From the NCBI GenBank assembly GCA_000231825.2, contig JH720305.1, positions 1,315,557-1,379,556 on the forward strand: a DNA stretch of 64,000 nt. The letters are read 5' to 3'. Source of the stretch: Tetrahymena elliotti 4EA (Eukaryota > Ciliophora > Oligohymenophorea > Hymenostomatida > Tetrahymenidae). Below are positions 35,357-49,400 of the stretch, piece after piece; positions within the stretch are counted from its first letter, which is position 1; each line of letters starts with the position of its first letter. The notes beneath the pieces are model-generated. The model had not been told where the DNA came from and made no database searches. It worked only from the letters and a program-made list of their open reading frames with translations. The position numbers and the translations under genes are program-made.

Positions 35357-38300
35357 ATGGATATGAAGAATGTCATGAATGTTATAAAAGACAAGTTTAA
35401 ATAAATATATTTCAACTCTTTATTTAGATATCTTAATGGGTTTACTAGATATGAAAAACTGTCCTATATTCTTATCACAATTAATTATATATAATAACTA
35501 TCAATGACATGTTTTTGCTATTTAAAATAAAAATAAGGTACTTAGCAGCAAATATTTTGGACTATTATGAATGATTTTTTAGGCTATTTTATCTTGCAGA
35601 TAGAGTTATTTAAAGACAGATTGGTTTATTGTGATTTAGCTGTTTCAATTTTGTATTTAATTATTTTACTATTAATAATCATTCGAGGTGTATTATATGA
35701 AATAAATCCAAAAAAAAGTAAATTTACTTTTTTTGAAGTCTTTGTAAGCTTCGTTTTGAAGATGCAGTACATAATTTATTATCCTATTACTATTTAATTC
35801 TGTCTGTTGCTATTTGGAAATAGTGTTTATTATTTTGATAAGGGCTAAGATAATGTAAGCAATAATTCTACTATTGATTATATTCTTTCTACTTTCGGTT
35901 TTGTTTTGTAATTCTTTGTTAAAATTATGGCAAGTTACCATGACATAGAAATAAGATTTAAATTTGAAGATTAGTTAAGTAGGCCTGTAACTTATTACTT
36001 TGTAAAATAGAGTATAGGAGAAACTATTCTAGCTATTGTGTTTGCTTACAAAATCCCAGTAGCTTTATATGTATTTTAAATAATCTAAGGAGGACTGGCT
36101 GTTTTTGAGTATTATCGTCTCACATATATTTCTATAATCTGAAATAAATAAGCTTTATGTTTGTTTTTAATCTAGTATTATAGTAATTAACCTCTTACTA
36201 TTTATTGATTTTGGACACTTTGACCCTAACCTTATAGGAGCTCTAATATTAATGGTAATTACTATATCATCAAAAATAAGCCAAGGAATTGATTATTATA
36301 AATATTCTTCAAATTATATTAAAATTAATCCTACTTAATACTTGTAATTTGGAGATGTTGAATATTATATCAGATAAATATGGAATTATTCAACTTTTGG
36401 AGTTAGTGAATATTTATCCAGCTGGGTAGGTGTTCACTTTGAATCTATCAAATAGTAACACTATCTCAGGTGTAAAAAGGTATTTTTCATTTAATTTACT
36501 TTCAACTAAACAAAAACACATTTTTTATCTTGATTTGAATAACAAAAATAATTAAATAAACAGAATAATTGCTTTTGCTTGAAGTTTAAGGAGTAAGAAG
36601 AGCTGGGTGAGAGTGAATATGAGTTTGTTGATAGAGAGAAGTTTTTCAAGCAAAATGTATTGAATATATTTTAATTATATTTACAAAGTAAGAACAGGTT
36701 AAGCTAACCTAAAAACTAAGGTGAATATAATGTTCTTCGCTTTTCTTACTTAGCATATATGATAGATGTGCTTGAAAACCCATTGATAAGTCTCCCTTAC
36801 ATAACAAAATTAAATAATTTATAATTCAATCCAAGAGAATAGATAATTCTATTTCTGTTATAGCAATAAGCTAATATGAGATTTAGTAAGATTTTATTTA
36901 GAAAGGAGAGAAATGACTTATCTTAGGTAATTTACTTTGATAAATCTATTTAGATATTGTAATAAAAAATGACTGAAATTTTCTAAAAATTCAGATCTAC
37001 TGTTATTTTAATGGGGTAAGATAATTTCTCTCTTAAAGTTCTTCAAGCTAAAATTAAAGAAATCAGAAAGCTGCAAAACGAAATAGAATCTATGATATTT
37101 TAGTTATTTAATTTTAACTCAAACAATAGAAAACTCTAAGAGTATATTGGCTTCTATTTAAACTAATTTGATTTCAGAAGAAAAACTTTTAGGAAACACT
37201 TGAATATATAAACTAAGAGTTTTTATAAAGAAAAGGATTTCTTAATTCAGATAACTAATTCATGTATCATATTTTCTTCTCTTTTAAAACCTTTAGGCAT
37301 AATCAAAAGCTTTTCATCTAACACTAAATTAATATTAGAGTAATCAATCTATATTTATTTTTTAAATGATTAAATTTTCTTTAATAAACTTTTTATATTT
37401 TAAAAAGAGATATTTAGATGGATAACCTTGTTGGGTAAAATTGCACTTAATTAATTCCAAAATAGATTGCTATGCATCATGATAGAATATTAAGAAATTT
37501 TATTGAAAATGGAAAGGTGGACTAAGTCGAAATTTCTGATAATAATCCAAGTAAATAGATACAAAATAAAAGAAGTCTCTTTTTTTTCTGTAACCAATAA
37601 AATAATTTCATACAACCAATGAAGATGATTTTTCAGATAAATTAAATAAGTTTACAAGATTTTGGCATTTGTTCTCTCATTTCTAGAGATACTCTAATGA
37701 GCGATTATATTCTACTAGATGTATTACCTACAAAACAAACAAGGAAAATGTATTAAATGACTCATATAACTAAGAGATTGTTCAATTCTTGTCTTAAGAA
37801 AGCATATAAAGATGATAGTAAGTTTTAATTAACCAATAAATTATGTTTTTATTTTTTTTTTGTTTAAAGAATTAATTTTGAGTGCAGATTTAATGCTTAT
37901 GATTCCTGAAGCTATGATATTAATGCAAGAATATGCCACTGAATCACAAAAAAATAACAAAAAATAATAATTTGCAAATAATATTACAACTGTAATGTTT
38001 TATCCTTTGAATGAATAGTAAGTGCCAATTTTCAAACTAGAAAAAGTCTATCATAATCCTTAGATTTCAATTATTTAGCTTTATAAAGAACTCTGTAATG
38101 AAGAGGATATTGGAGTGTGTGAAATTGAATTATCATGGGATAATATGTACATACAATCTACAAATACTTTTGTTTATTTTCTTGAAATAGTAAAATTCAA
38201 ACCAATTAAAAGATATAATGAGAGAATTGTTACGATTAATTAGTTTCGCAATAAGCTACAAAATATTTATAATATAGAATTGCAAAATCTAGAAGATTTA

Positions 38301-41300
38301 TGTGGTTTTCAGCAATTAAAATCAGTTAAGTAAAAAAATAATTTAAGATAATCTATAGTACAATCTAAAGTGAGGATATCTTAAATCAGCAATAATAATA
38401 TATAATACACTCCTAATAGCTTATTGTCAGATTTCAAGTTAAATGAGCACTCCTCACAAAATGCGATAAATTAGAATTAAATTACTTCAATTATGTAGAA
38501 CAATTTAGAGGATGCTAATACTCCAAATTCAAAAAGCTAAACAGATACAGCCAATAAATGTTTAGAAGAAGGCTTAAAGAGTAATGTAAGTGATACACCC
38601 ATGTAAGATCAGCTAACATAAATAGCATAATAAATGCTTGTCTCAGAAGAATAAAAGCCTGATGAATAATTTAAAGATTAATTTGAGCAAAAGATTACTG
38701 AAGAAGCATCAAAAGAGATAAATTTAGAAGATTCATTAAAACAATAATACGAAGATGCAAAGAACAACAAAGAATTTAGTTTCATGAATGTTTCAATAAC
38801 TAGATTAAGGAAATCATAAGAATTCAAATAAGATTAATTTTCATTTAAAAATTTTTAAAGATTAAAGACAGCTGATTCTTCATCTGAGAAGAAAAAGAGT
38901 TCATCAAATCAAGAATAGAATTAGAGTGAAAAAGGAGCAAGCAATAATTAAGATGGTTTAAGTGATTGTGATTAATAATCTTTGGGTTCTCAAAAAATTA
39001 TTCCAAAAAGCTAATTAAACTTAATGATCTACTCATCTTCAAATAGAAAGATAGAGGAATAGGAATTTAAATCTAAAAAAAATCAAATCTAGCAATAAAA
39101 CATGAGAAAACTAAGTTTTGAATAAAATAATTTTTTTAATCATTAAAATCAAGATAATTTTGATGAATTGAATTAATAAGATAAACATTTTGAATTGTAA
39201 GATGATTTATTTTAAATAGAAGAGGAAGCTAATGATTATTTTACAGAAGTTAATACTTAGACAAATAAGTTTTCCCAAAAATCAAAAAGTCAAAAAAAAC
39301 CTTCAGATATACTAATAAATGAGCTAGGCAAACAGCCACTAGATTTAAGTTTTGAAGAAATGAAAGCCTTACAATCTAGTTAATATTATTAAAATAATTA
39401 AAACTTATAACTTCTCTAGAATTTATAGAATTTAGAATAGGAAAATGACAAACAGCAAGAAGAAGCATCTTAATTGCTCTAGGTAGCATAAAATTATATA
39501 CCTGTAAGCTAAAATTTAATGAGTTCTAAGAAAAGCGATCATTTAATTGGTATTAATTAGCAAAAAAAAATAATTAGGAGTTCGATGAGCTATCTACAAT
39601 AATTACATTCCTGTCCATTCAGTAATTATGTACCACAATTAAATAATTAATACACTGATCACCAAACATAAGAAATTGTAAATTCAAGTTCTAATTAATA
39701 TGAAGATATCATTAAGAAAAAAATAGTTTAATAGAAATATTATAATTCTACTTAATATTTTAAGTAATTCAATTTATAAAATCAATAAAGAACCCAATCT
39801 GTTTTAAACTATCTAACACCAGACCAGCAGTTTTGTAAAAAATTTTTTAAAATTAATTTATTTTTTGAAAAAAACAAAAAAAATTCAATAATTTAAATTC
39901 AAATTAAAATAGAGAGCTAAATAGATAATTCTGTAAGTTAGTTCTAAAATAGCTAGCGATTTTCAAACAATGAAATGGAGGAGGATGATAATTAGTAAAC
40001 TGAAATTCTTAGTGAGTAGTTTATAGAGGAATTAGTTAAAGAACATAATATAGATAACACTAGTGCAACTTCATCAAGAAATGAAATAAACTAAAAGAAA
40101 AAAAGAATCATAAGTTTAATTTATTCCCCTTTTCAGTTATCTAGTGTTAACCTTATAAAGTTGATTTCTTTAGCTTTACTTTTTGGTTTGTTTTTAGTTG
40201 TGTATCTAAATTACAAAATGGTTGAAAATGATATTATATAATGCAAGGAAGACACTTCAAATATAAGTAAATATTTTTATTTCTTTTATTTTGGCTTATT
40301 CGGGTTTTTTAAAGAAAAATTAGGGGATATTTTAGAGTATGAAAGCTTGCAAATACAATCTAAAACATTTTGTTCACTTGAAGATATTTTTAAATTTTTA
40401 AATTAGAATTTGATTAAGTCAAAAGATTTAAATAAAGTTTAATCTGATTTAGATAAAGTTTATCATTTATACTAAAAAGAAGTTTAAGAGTTAACCTATT
40501 TACCATCTGATAATTCTTTGTTAACAATGATTTTATCCATTCAATCTGTAATTATAGATTTTTACTAAGAAAGCATAGATGAAAACAAAAAATAGCATTT
40601 TTTGTATAATTTAAATAAAAGAGTATAAAATTTCTTTGAATATGAACCAAAAAACAGTTTAATTAATGAGGAATATTAAATTAACATCAATTTTTTATAT
40701 GTAAGTGATTATATCGTTGACATTTAATCTTCTCTTTATTAGTCACTAAACTCGAATTTACAAAAAAACCTTGATTCAATGCTCATAGTATTTATTCTAT
40801 CAATTGTGATGTCTGTTTTTAATGTCTTTATTTTAATACCTATTCATATCGTTGGCATTAAAATTATTGAAGATTAGCTCAAAATATGTTCACATTTCTC
40901 TAAAGAAAAGCTACAGCAACTTTATTCTAAAATTAATAGTCAGATCTAACAATTTCACTTAAATCATAAGGAAAATGATAATTTAAAAGCCACCAAAAAG
41001 GTATTCTATTTTATTTTAGTTAAAATTAAAATTATATCAGAATAATAAATTCCATTTAAATTTGATTTTATTGTTGATTAATTTTATTTTAAATTTAAGC
41101 TTAGATTTTCTTTCAAAACTAATAATTTTTTTTATTAAATAGACCTAAAATTATAATACTGGTAACAACATTTAATGGAAAAAGAAAGCTTCTAGTTAAA
41201 CAGATAGTTTAAAATATTTAGATTTTAAGTTCGTTTTATTTGTTATTGCATTATTCATCTTGCTAACAGTCTATCCTTTGTTCAATTATGCTTATGGAAC

Positions 41301-42123
41301 AAAGTTTATCAATGAACTCTTGTAAATTCTAAATATCATTAGAAACTTAGAATAAAGTAGGTTATGTGTTATAATTAATTCTGGAGTGGTAAACCTTAAA
41401 ATGTATTCAATAGTTTAGAAAGACACTCTACATTTATTAGATAATTAGTATGAATAAATAGATTTTTAATTTAAATTAAACTAATATCAATTAGAAACTA
41501 AAAATAATTAGACTTAGTACCTCCAATACATGAAATAAATATCATCATATTTTAATGATGCCACCCTCATTAAGCATGACTAGCTTGAAAAAGCAATTCT
41601 AGATCCTTTAAAAAACGATTTATGTAATTATCTTTCTTCATCATTCTTTGAAGACCAATCTATGACTTAGGAAGAATGTTCAAATTCATTCAATTAGTAT
41701 CTTTAAAAAGGTTTAATATTTCTGATAACAGATTTGTATCAATAATAGGATAATTTTTTGAATTCTTTAGAATTAATAAAATCTAAGTCAAATCTCAAAG
41801 ATTGGATAATAAATTCAGATTTTCCAAATAATTTTCTTAAATAAAGAATAATTAATTATATTTACTTGGATGTTAGCTTACAAATTTAAAATAGTGTTAT
41901 AGAAATGATAGACTATGTAGTCCTCCTTCAGTATTACATGTTTTTATATGCTATCTTCTAGATACTATTAATTCAGTTTGGCTTTTAGATAAGGCATTTC
42001 TATTTAGTATAAAAGAGTATATCTAAGTCTAAGCTTATCTTCTCAATATTTTAAGTTGAATTTGTCTTAGAAAACAGTTATTTTATCTCTTACTTTAAAA
42101 ATAAACTGAAATTCAAACTTTGA
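35357..42123 (+). CDS. Giant multi-pass membrane protein with PAS-like module (tiny macrocysts protein B-like)
   Basis: Six exons with closing phase: 35357-36108, 36176-36479, 36564-37339, 37408-37817, 37870-41000 and 41143-42123, giving 2117 residues. The N-terminal ~330 residues hold about seven hydrophobic spans (for example LAVSILYLIILLLIIIRGVLY). A Cys cluster follows (YLRCKKNNCFCLKF), then a helical region. A PAS-like domain occupies about residues 595-735 (DNLVGQNCTQLIPK, HHDRILRNFIENGK, LQDFGICSLISRD). About 780 residues of Gln/Asn/Ser/Glu-rich sequence follow. Two pairs of spans near 1505/1720 and 1818/2050 enclose loops of roughly 200 residues. This plan matches the large ciliate family that databases tend to call 'tiny macrocysts protein B', as I remember it. 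Sensing of a small ligand by PAS is inferred; no kinase or cyclase domain is visible. The acceptor at 37407 is the weakest splice site. Confidence 0.8.
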
Positions 42124-42813
42124 TGAGCAACTAACTATATTTTCTAAGCAATCTTCAATTCATATTTTTTAGTTTAAAACTTAAAAAATATTTTACATTT
42201 ATATTTTGTTATTCTAGTTATAATTATTTATAAATTAATTTTACTCTTAAGAAATAGTGAAGAAAAAAATACTATTCAAATTTAAAATTATTTTTCCTAA
42301 ATAAATAATTAACCTTAATTTTTCTGATCTATTTTTTTAAAATAATAGTTTAAACAATATATAAAAATAATTCTTTATTTGAATATTTTTCTCTCTATCC
42401 AAAATAATTTTAGTTAAGGTTTAAGTGTTTGCAGTATCTAAATATCTAATAAATAAAATTTTTAAAAGTATTTTATTAAATATTTTTTTTCATTAAAAAC
42501 TTAAAAATGAAAGAAAATAACATTTTTTTTACATGTAAATATACTAACTATTCTTTATTAGTGATGCTAAATTTGATCATGAAAATGATTCTTTCAAACC
42601 TATATATATAGCTAAAAATTAGAATTTTGAATATTCTTGCTAAAAAAAATTATTAGAGGATGAGAAAAATATCTTGCTAATAATTTGTTTTTTTAGCTTA
42701 GGATTTTTTAAAATAATAGATTACTGATGTCTTTAAGAAGTAATTTTTGATATGATTTAATAAATCAAAAAGTGATAAAAATATAAGTAGAACTAAATTA
42801 TCTTTCAATAAAA
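42124..42813. other. Spacer, possibly with an upstream coding exon
   Basis: 0.69 kb between the giant membrane gene and the zinc-finger gene. A stretch at about 42562-42700 reads as acidic, coding-like sequence (HENDSFKPIYIAKNQNFEYS) after a TTATTAG acceptor, in a frame that I could not splice cleanly to the ATG at 42814. It may be a 5' exon of the zinc-finger gene. Confidence 0.35.
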
Positions 42814-45633
42814 ATGATTTGTAATTTACACAGATATCCTATACGCTTTATAGTTATCAACTAGTAATCAAAGTTAGCTAATTCTAACACTTTTAAATGC
42901 CATGAGTGCATTTTATAGTATTAAATTAAACCTAATGATTAAATTATTTCTATTATTCATGCCTTGCAGGCTCCAAATAACGAGCATAAATTTTAGAAGG
43001 AAAGGATTTAAACTTTTTTTAATACTGTATCAAAATTTCATCATGAGTTGGTAGCTAGTCTCAATTTACATGTAAATAATTTAGTCAAAGAATTTTTAAA
43101 AAGAATGATACAAATTAAGCATTTAAATTTTAAGCTTGTAGAAGAATGGGTTATGATGAATAAAGGAATGGTTGATGCAAATTATATCAATAATATTAAC
43201 CAAATGAAAACTATGGAAGGCCTATCCAAGTTAATAATACAAAGTAATGATTTTGAAAAAATAAAAGAATACTTTAATTAGTATATTTAACAAGCCATCT
43301 AGATTGATTCTATCTAAAACCTTTCATACAAAAAAGAAAACCTTGACTTTTTTATGAGCTTCATTCACCATTTCTAAAATACAGTTTTTAAAAATTTTGA
43401 CAACAGTTTTAGGAGTTAAGCAATTTCTTTCTTCTAAAAAAAAAGTAGACTCAATGTAAAATTTGAAATTGAAAACATATAAAAAGTATTCTTCCAACAA
43501 GAAGTAAATTATTATGAGCATATGACTACAATACTCAAAGATATCTAAAAAAAGAATTCTATTAATGAAAACCCATAAACCAATTATATAAATAATAACA
43601 AATTTAATAATAGACCTCAAAATTAATTTAATTAAATGAGTCAAATTTAGTAAACATAATAGCTAAACACAAATCAGAATTAATCTGATATACATTAAAT
43701 AAAAGCTAATAATGTACTAAATATTGATCCCTCAAAATCTAATCCATTGATTTAAAAAAGTGTGCTTTGTTAAATAACAGAAAAAAAACCTTAATTTTAG
43801 TATTTTCATCTGAATTAATAAAATTCAAAATCTCAAAATATGGCCACATAGTAAAATAATATTAATAAGAACTTCCATAAAAATTAATAACTTTAAGATA
43901 TATAAAATAATCATTTTGATATTGTTAATAAATAAATTTAATAATAAGATAAAATCATTCAGTAAATCTAATAAAGAGATTAAAATTCTCAAACGACTCA
44001 TCCATATTCGAAAGATAATAATTCTGTTTAAAATTCTTAAGTTTTTATTGTATCTGAAAATAATGTTCCTTAAATTCAATAAAATAATTTAGGTGGTTAA
44101 AACTAAGAAAATACTGATTATTAAAATTAAAAAAATAAATATTTTCAAAATTTAAATGATAATCAAAATCATGTTTTTGAAAATAATCCTAATCAAATGA
44201 TAGAAAATAACTAGATTCAAGTTTCTTAAGAAAATCCTATTCTAATTCTAGAAAATAATTCCAATCATACCTTAGGAAATATACCAAATCAAATGATGGA
44301 AAAAAACCTCAGACAATTCGTCTAGAATAATCCTAATTAAATAATAGAAAACCATCCATCTCAAATTATAGAAAATGATTACAATCAAAGCATAGGAAAT
44401 AAACCAAATCAAATGCTGGGAAATAATCTTGAACCAAATTAAATAATAGCAATTAATTAGGTTCAAAATATTGAAGATAATCCCTTTCAAATTATAGAAA
44501 GTAATTCTAATCAAATCAGAGCAAGTACGCCAAATTAAATGACTGGAAATAATCTCAGTTAAATTGTATAACATAATCCCAATTAAATAATAGAAAATAA
44601 TCACAACGAAATGATAGAACATAATTCCAATGAAATTATGGAAACTAATTCTGTTTAAATTACTGAAAATGCTCAAAGTTAAGTGAATATCGAAAGCATA
44701 TATGAGAAACAAACTAATCAAATTTTGACTGAAGAGGATAGATCATCATAAAATAATGAAAACTAATTTATAGAAAATTTCTTTAACTTAGAATAAGATC
44801 AGGCAGAAGAGTTATTAAATATTATTTAATCATAGCTAGATGATGAATAAGTTAATTAGGTAGTAACATCAAACTCTGATTAAATAATAAATGAAAATGA
44901 TTAAAATTAAGAAAAAGATGTATATAAGGAATAATAAACTACTAATTCATAGATTATTTAAGAAACCGAAATACCAAATAATTAGACTACTCAAGATATT
45001 GAATAAATTCTCCAGGTTTAGAATATAGAAAAATAAACTATGGAAGAAGAAGAAAAAATATTGAATGAATAAGATTCATAACCTCAATAAGATGGCTAGG
45101 AAATTGAATGCATAATTATAATTTAGCCTTCTGAGTTTTTGGCTAATAATAATAAAATAGATTTAGATGAAAAAAGTATATCAGAGGAAAAAAATGATAA
45201 AGTTGAAAAATAAAAATTTAAGGATTAATCCAAAGATTCTAAAGTAATTGAAAAAGAAGAATAAGAATTTGTTAAATAAAACTCAAAAGAGTAAATTGTT
45301 ACTGATTAAAAATAATCTAATACATCCGCTCCAAGGAGAATAATAATTGCTAAAAAATAAATGGTTAATGAAAATGCTCCATAACAATCTAAGCCAAAGT
45401 TTGTTAAATTAAGCATAGTAAAATTATAAAGTGCTAAAATTCCCAATGAAGAGGAATAAAACCAGAATAGTATATTAGATGAAGACATATTAAACACATC
45501 CTTAAACTCAAGCTATTGGGAGACAGATCTAGAAAAGAACGAAATAAGTTTTAACTTTTGTAAAAAGTACATCTAATCTGCTAATCAGCCTGTAATAAGC
45601 AATAATACTTAAAAGAATTATTTCATAAACTGA
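42814..45633 (+). CDS. B-box-like zinc-finger protein with Asn/Gln/Ile repeat region
   Basis: One open frame of 939 residues from MICNLHRYPIRF to TGA at 45631. Residues 3-40 carry spaced Cys/His ligands (CNLH, then FKCHECI) like the B-box-type fingers common in ciliate TRIM-like proteins; no RING precedes it, though the true 5' end may lie upstream. Residues about 60-270 are helical and coiled-coil-like. From about 290 onward the protein is Gln/Asn/Glu-rich. A repeat block at about residues 455-625 is built from units like NPNQIIENN. The C-terminus is acidic and Lys-rich, with a short hydrophobic patch. The finger probably binds protein; no catalytic motif is seen. Bases are clean of TGA over 2.8 kb, which supports a single exon. 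Confidence 0.75.
44185..44690 (+). repeat. Degenerate tandem repeat, unit about ENNxNQIIENN
   Basis: About fifteen imperfect copies of a unit reading PNQ(M/I)(I/M/L)E/GNN follow one another inside the zinc-finger protein gene, spaced mostly 9-15 residues apart. The DNA shows recurring AATCAAATGATAGAAAATAA-like segments. Copies differ at many positions, so the array is old or under protein-level constraint. Confidence 0.75.
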
Positions 45634-46454
45634 TTATAATTTTAAATACTTATTGTCTAAATGCTATTTCTAATTATCTAGGGTATTTATTTTTATATGT
45701 TTGTCATTTTCAATTCAATAAAAATCTTCTGCTTACTCAGATAAAAAATAATTAGTTATCCTTCATAATATCCATTCTGTTTTTTTAGTATTTTTATTAA
45801 AAACTTAAATGATTTACAAAGGTTGTTGTAGATTATGAATAAATTGCAGGGTTTTAAAAAAATTCATTCATAATAATTATCTATTTACTTTTAGTTTTTT
45901 CTTACAATAAAAAATTGAATAATTTACAAAGGTTGCTGCTTAAATAAAAATATTTTTGGAGAAGAATGAAATTTAAAACTATGTAATTATTTTAATTTTT
46001 TAAATATTTGGCAATTATTTTAGTTTCTTTTGATTGAACAGATCAAATTAATTTAAATTAAATAAAACTTATTTTTTATCACATTTTACATTTTTAAAAT
46101 TTAGTAAGGTTACTATATAATAAACAGAAATATTTATCTTTAATGTTGATTATAAAATAATTTAATTAATCTGTGAATTAAAAATAAGGCCAAAAAATAA
46201 AATGTTTTGAGATATTAAATAGAGAATTTAACTGATTGATTGAAAATATTTTAGATTTGATTAGTAATAGAAATGCTTAAAATAGATAAATAAGAAATAA
46301 ATGAAGGAGACTCAATAATGGAGGAAATGAGTAAGAATACATTGGAAAGAATAAAGTCTAATTTAAATCAGGTTATTGAATAAAAGCTAACATAATTCAA
46401 GAGGTTTTTTATGATATTATGGTAAATTAAAAGTTTAAATTTTTTTCAGAAAAA
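45634..46454. other. Intergenic between convergent genes, with a short direct repeat
   Basis: 0.82 kb between the 3' ends of the zinc-finger gene (plus) and the PTB-like gene (minus). The motif ATTTACAAAGGTTG occurs at about 45812 and again 110 nt later at about 45922, each preceded by TTTTAGT-like sequence. Open frames on the plus strand here are antisense shadows of the RRM gene. Confidence 0.5.
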
Positions 46455-49400
46455 TCAATTGTTAAATTGAATATTTTTAGAATAAGTCACTACATTTTTA
46501 GTGATTGCATCAAGTTTTTTTCTTGTAAATGAAATAAGCATCTTCCTTCCATTAATTTCTTTGTTATGCATATGGGCTATAGCCATTAATGATTCCTTCA
46601 AAGAAGAAAATTTTATATGGCTCATGTATTTTGGAGGTTACTTTTCTATATGGATTGCTTCGATTTTTCCATATGGACGGAACAGCTCGTGCATTTTCTC
46701 ATGGTTGCATATTTCTTACTTGAGACTTGAAATATGAAGAACCAGAGAAGGAGGGTTCAAAGTCATTTTACTATCTTTTTAGAAACGATTAGTTTATTCA
46801 CTTCCTATAAATTATTCAAGGGATTTGTCGTCTTATTATTTTTAGAGAGTTTCGAAGTGAGAATAAAATACTCTGATCTGATTATCAAAGAAGATTTTTT
46901 CATCCATGTATTCCCTTGCTTTAGTTGCATTCTCTTAATTCATATACTCAATAAAAGCAGTATTTCTATTTCTTTTCAATATAATTTTTACTATATCTCC
47001 AAAATTACTAAACACATTGTAAAGATGATTGACAGTAATATCTTAACTCTATAAATGATTAACATATATAACTAAAGATGGTTTACTATCTTCCAAAAAT
47101 CCTTGCTTCACATAGGTTGAACCATTAAAGGTTCCCATATTTTCTTCCATTCTCATACCAGAAATATTTGTACTCATACTGTGGAAATTAGGTTTAATTT
47201 GCATACTATAAGAAAGATTTTAACCATCAAACTATTGCAAACTAACCTAGCCAGATTTTTGTAATTGCATGTTTTACTGTTATTGTTAATTAACTAGCAT
47301 GCATGATTATGCATAAGCTGGATTATTATTTTATGGCATTCTAGTCCTGTTCTGTCTCGCAGGATATCCAAATTAATTAGGCATTTACTGATAAGAGTGA
47401 TTTCCATTTTAATTTTAAAATTGTCCCACAAAAACATTCTAATTGGTCTGCTATTGCAGCATTTATACTTATCCTTAACTAGCAAGAGTTTAATTTTAAC
47501 TCAAAGCACCAAAGGGTTACTGTATCACATAACCACTGTGAATTTGTTTGCCTTAAGATGATGTCATGAGTTAGTTTCCTACAATATTAAGGCTTTAATT
47601 CTATTATCCTCCACTTCCTTACATATTTATGTAATAAGATGCCTGGTTTGTGTTTCCAAATGATGTTTTAAGTTAATTATCTATTTATTACATAGCCCCA
47701 ACAGGTTACTGCTAGGATTTTTATTGATCTTTATTAAAAGGATATGTATTTCCTTCATCATCAGAGAGTGGGTATTACTCCCCATCGGACTCATCAGACC
47801 CTTAAGCTTATCCTATTAACTGATCTAATTTTTAGATCCCAGTCATTTTATTTCCATCAGAACTATTACTTTAAGATCCTTACATATTAGATATATTAGA
47901 TGGTCTTTAAATAGAAGAAGTCATAGCTTGACTATACAAAAGATTTCCTTAGACACTTTTTTATTCTGAGCTGAATGGAGACTAAGAGATACAATTTTTA
48001 TTGTCAGTACTAATAATCATTTATTAATTATTTTGCTAAATATCTGAATTGATATTTAAATTTTCAATATTAAATCCTCTAAAATCATCAAATGAATTAG
48101 ATTTTTACTCCTCAAAATCCTTAATGTCTTCTTTAGAAATTTCTCCTGAGTTGTCCAACTAATTTTTTTGAATACTTTCTAAAATATCATCAATTTACTC
48201 AATTGATTAATTTTTAGGACCAAATTTAGATTCCTATTACATATTATGACCCATACTATTACTATTAACATGCATTGATTATGTCATATTAATTGTTTGG
48301 TGATAATTAGATATTGAGTGCATAGGATATTATAAACTGCTAGTCATATCAAGCTTAGGTTATTAGAACTAAGGATTTATATGTTAGCTAATGAACTGTT
48401 GAGATGAAAACATTGAATTTTATTACACTTACTTATTTTAAAACTAGTCATCCTAAAGTATCACTTAATTTCCACCAAAACTGTAAGTCATCATAGGCTG
48501 TTATTAAAGCTGTTCGTATTAATTATAAGGTGTCATTTAAATTATATTTCCTGATTACATTTATAAAGATCCTGTCATATTGATTCTTTTTATAATGAAA
48601 AAAAAAAAAATTAAAAATAAAAGATTTTGATTCATTTTATCAAATTTTTGAAATAGTTTATTTGTATAATTTTATTCAAAATTAAATATCTCTAAATAAT
48701 TTTATTTTTGTAAAAAGATAAACCCCACTTCCATTTATCGGAAGCATCAATAAAATGCTTTCAAATTTATTTTCAAAATTAATTTTTCTTATGATTAATT
48801 TATTTTTAAGAAAAAAGAAGCAGTGGTGAGTGAATCTTTTAATTAAATGATTTAAATAAACTGAAATATTTTGAGGTAAGTGATATTTTTCTATGCTTAC
48901 CTTAAAATAAAAAATTAAACTCATAATTAGGATTAATAGAATTCTTTCTATTAAGCTAAAATATCTGTTTTTTTAAAAAATTCTACTTTGGATGGGTAAG
49001 GCTAGGATTTTATATCATTTGTGGTGAATCTCTTCCTGTGGTATAAATTATAGGTGCCATTTGTTAAGGCATATATTGATTTTGATCTTATTATATAAGG
49101 CTTGTACTCATCATTTAAACTTTTTATTGAGGAACTCCCACTTAATAGGTCATGGATTAAGCAGTAGCTGTAGGATCAGTCATTTTTAACATTTGCAATT
49201 AAGGATTAGGTAATTACATACTTTAGGCTGCGGCATAAGGAGGAATGTGGCGTCTATTTATATCTAAAATTTAGGCTGATTGATAAAAATTTTGGTTTTA
49301 GTTTTAAGTAGGATCAATTTTAATGCTGTATGAGAGCTATGTTTTCTCGAATTTCTTGTTTAAGTCTTTGTAATTAATACCTCCATTACCATTCTTTAAG

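Noticed and set aside
43324..44721. Several minus-strand hydrophobic open frames
   Set aside because: They lie antisense to the zinc-finger gene, whose own frame is TGA-free for 2.8 kb. Hydrophobic composition is what the complement of Asn/Lys/Gln-rich sequence gives.
46501..47054. Two plus-strand open frames with hydrophobic residues, looking like a membrane protein
   Set aside because: The minus strand here encodes clear RRM motifs (FGDIVKIIL, YGKIEAIHI) in a 2.1 kb TGA-free frame. The plus-strand frames are antisense shadows and have no phase-compatible upstream exon.
48601..48635. Upstream ATG at 48635 giving a hydrophobic leader for the RRM3/RRM4 frame
   Set aside because: The leader is produced by a 13-base T run and has no coding character. 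The frame probably continues by chance through untranslated or intron sequence.
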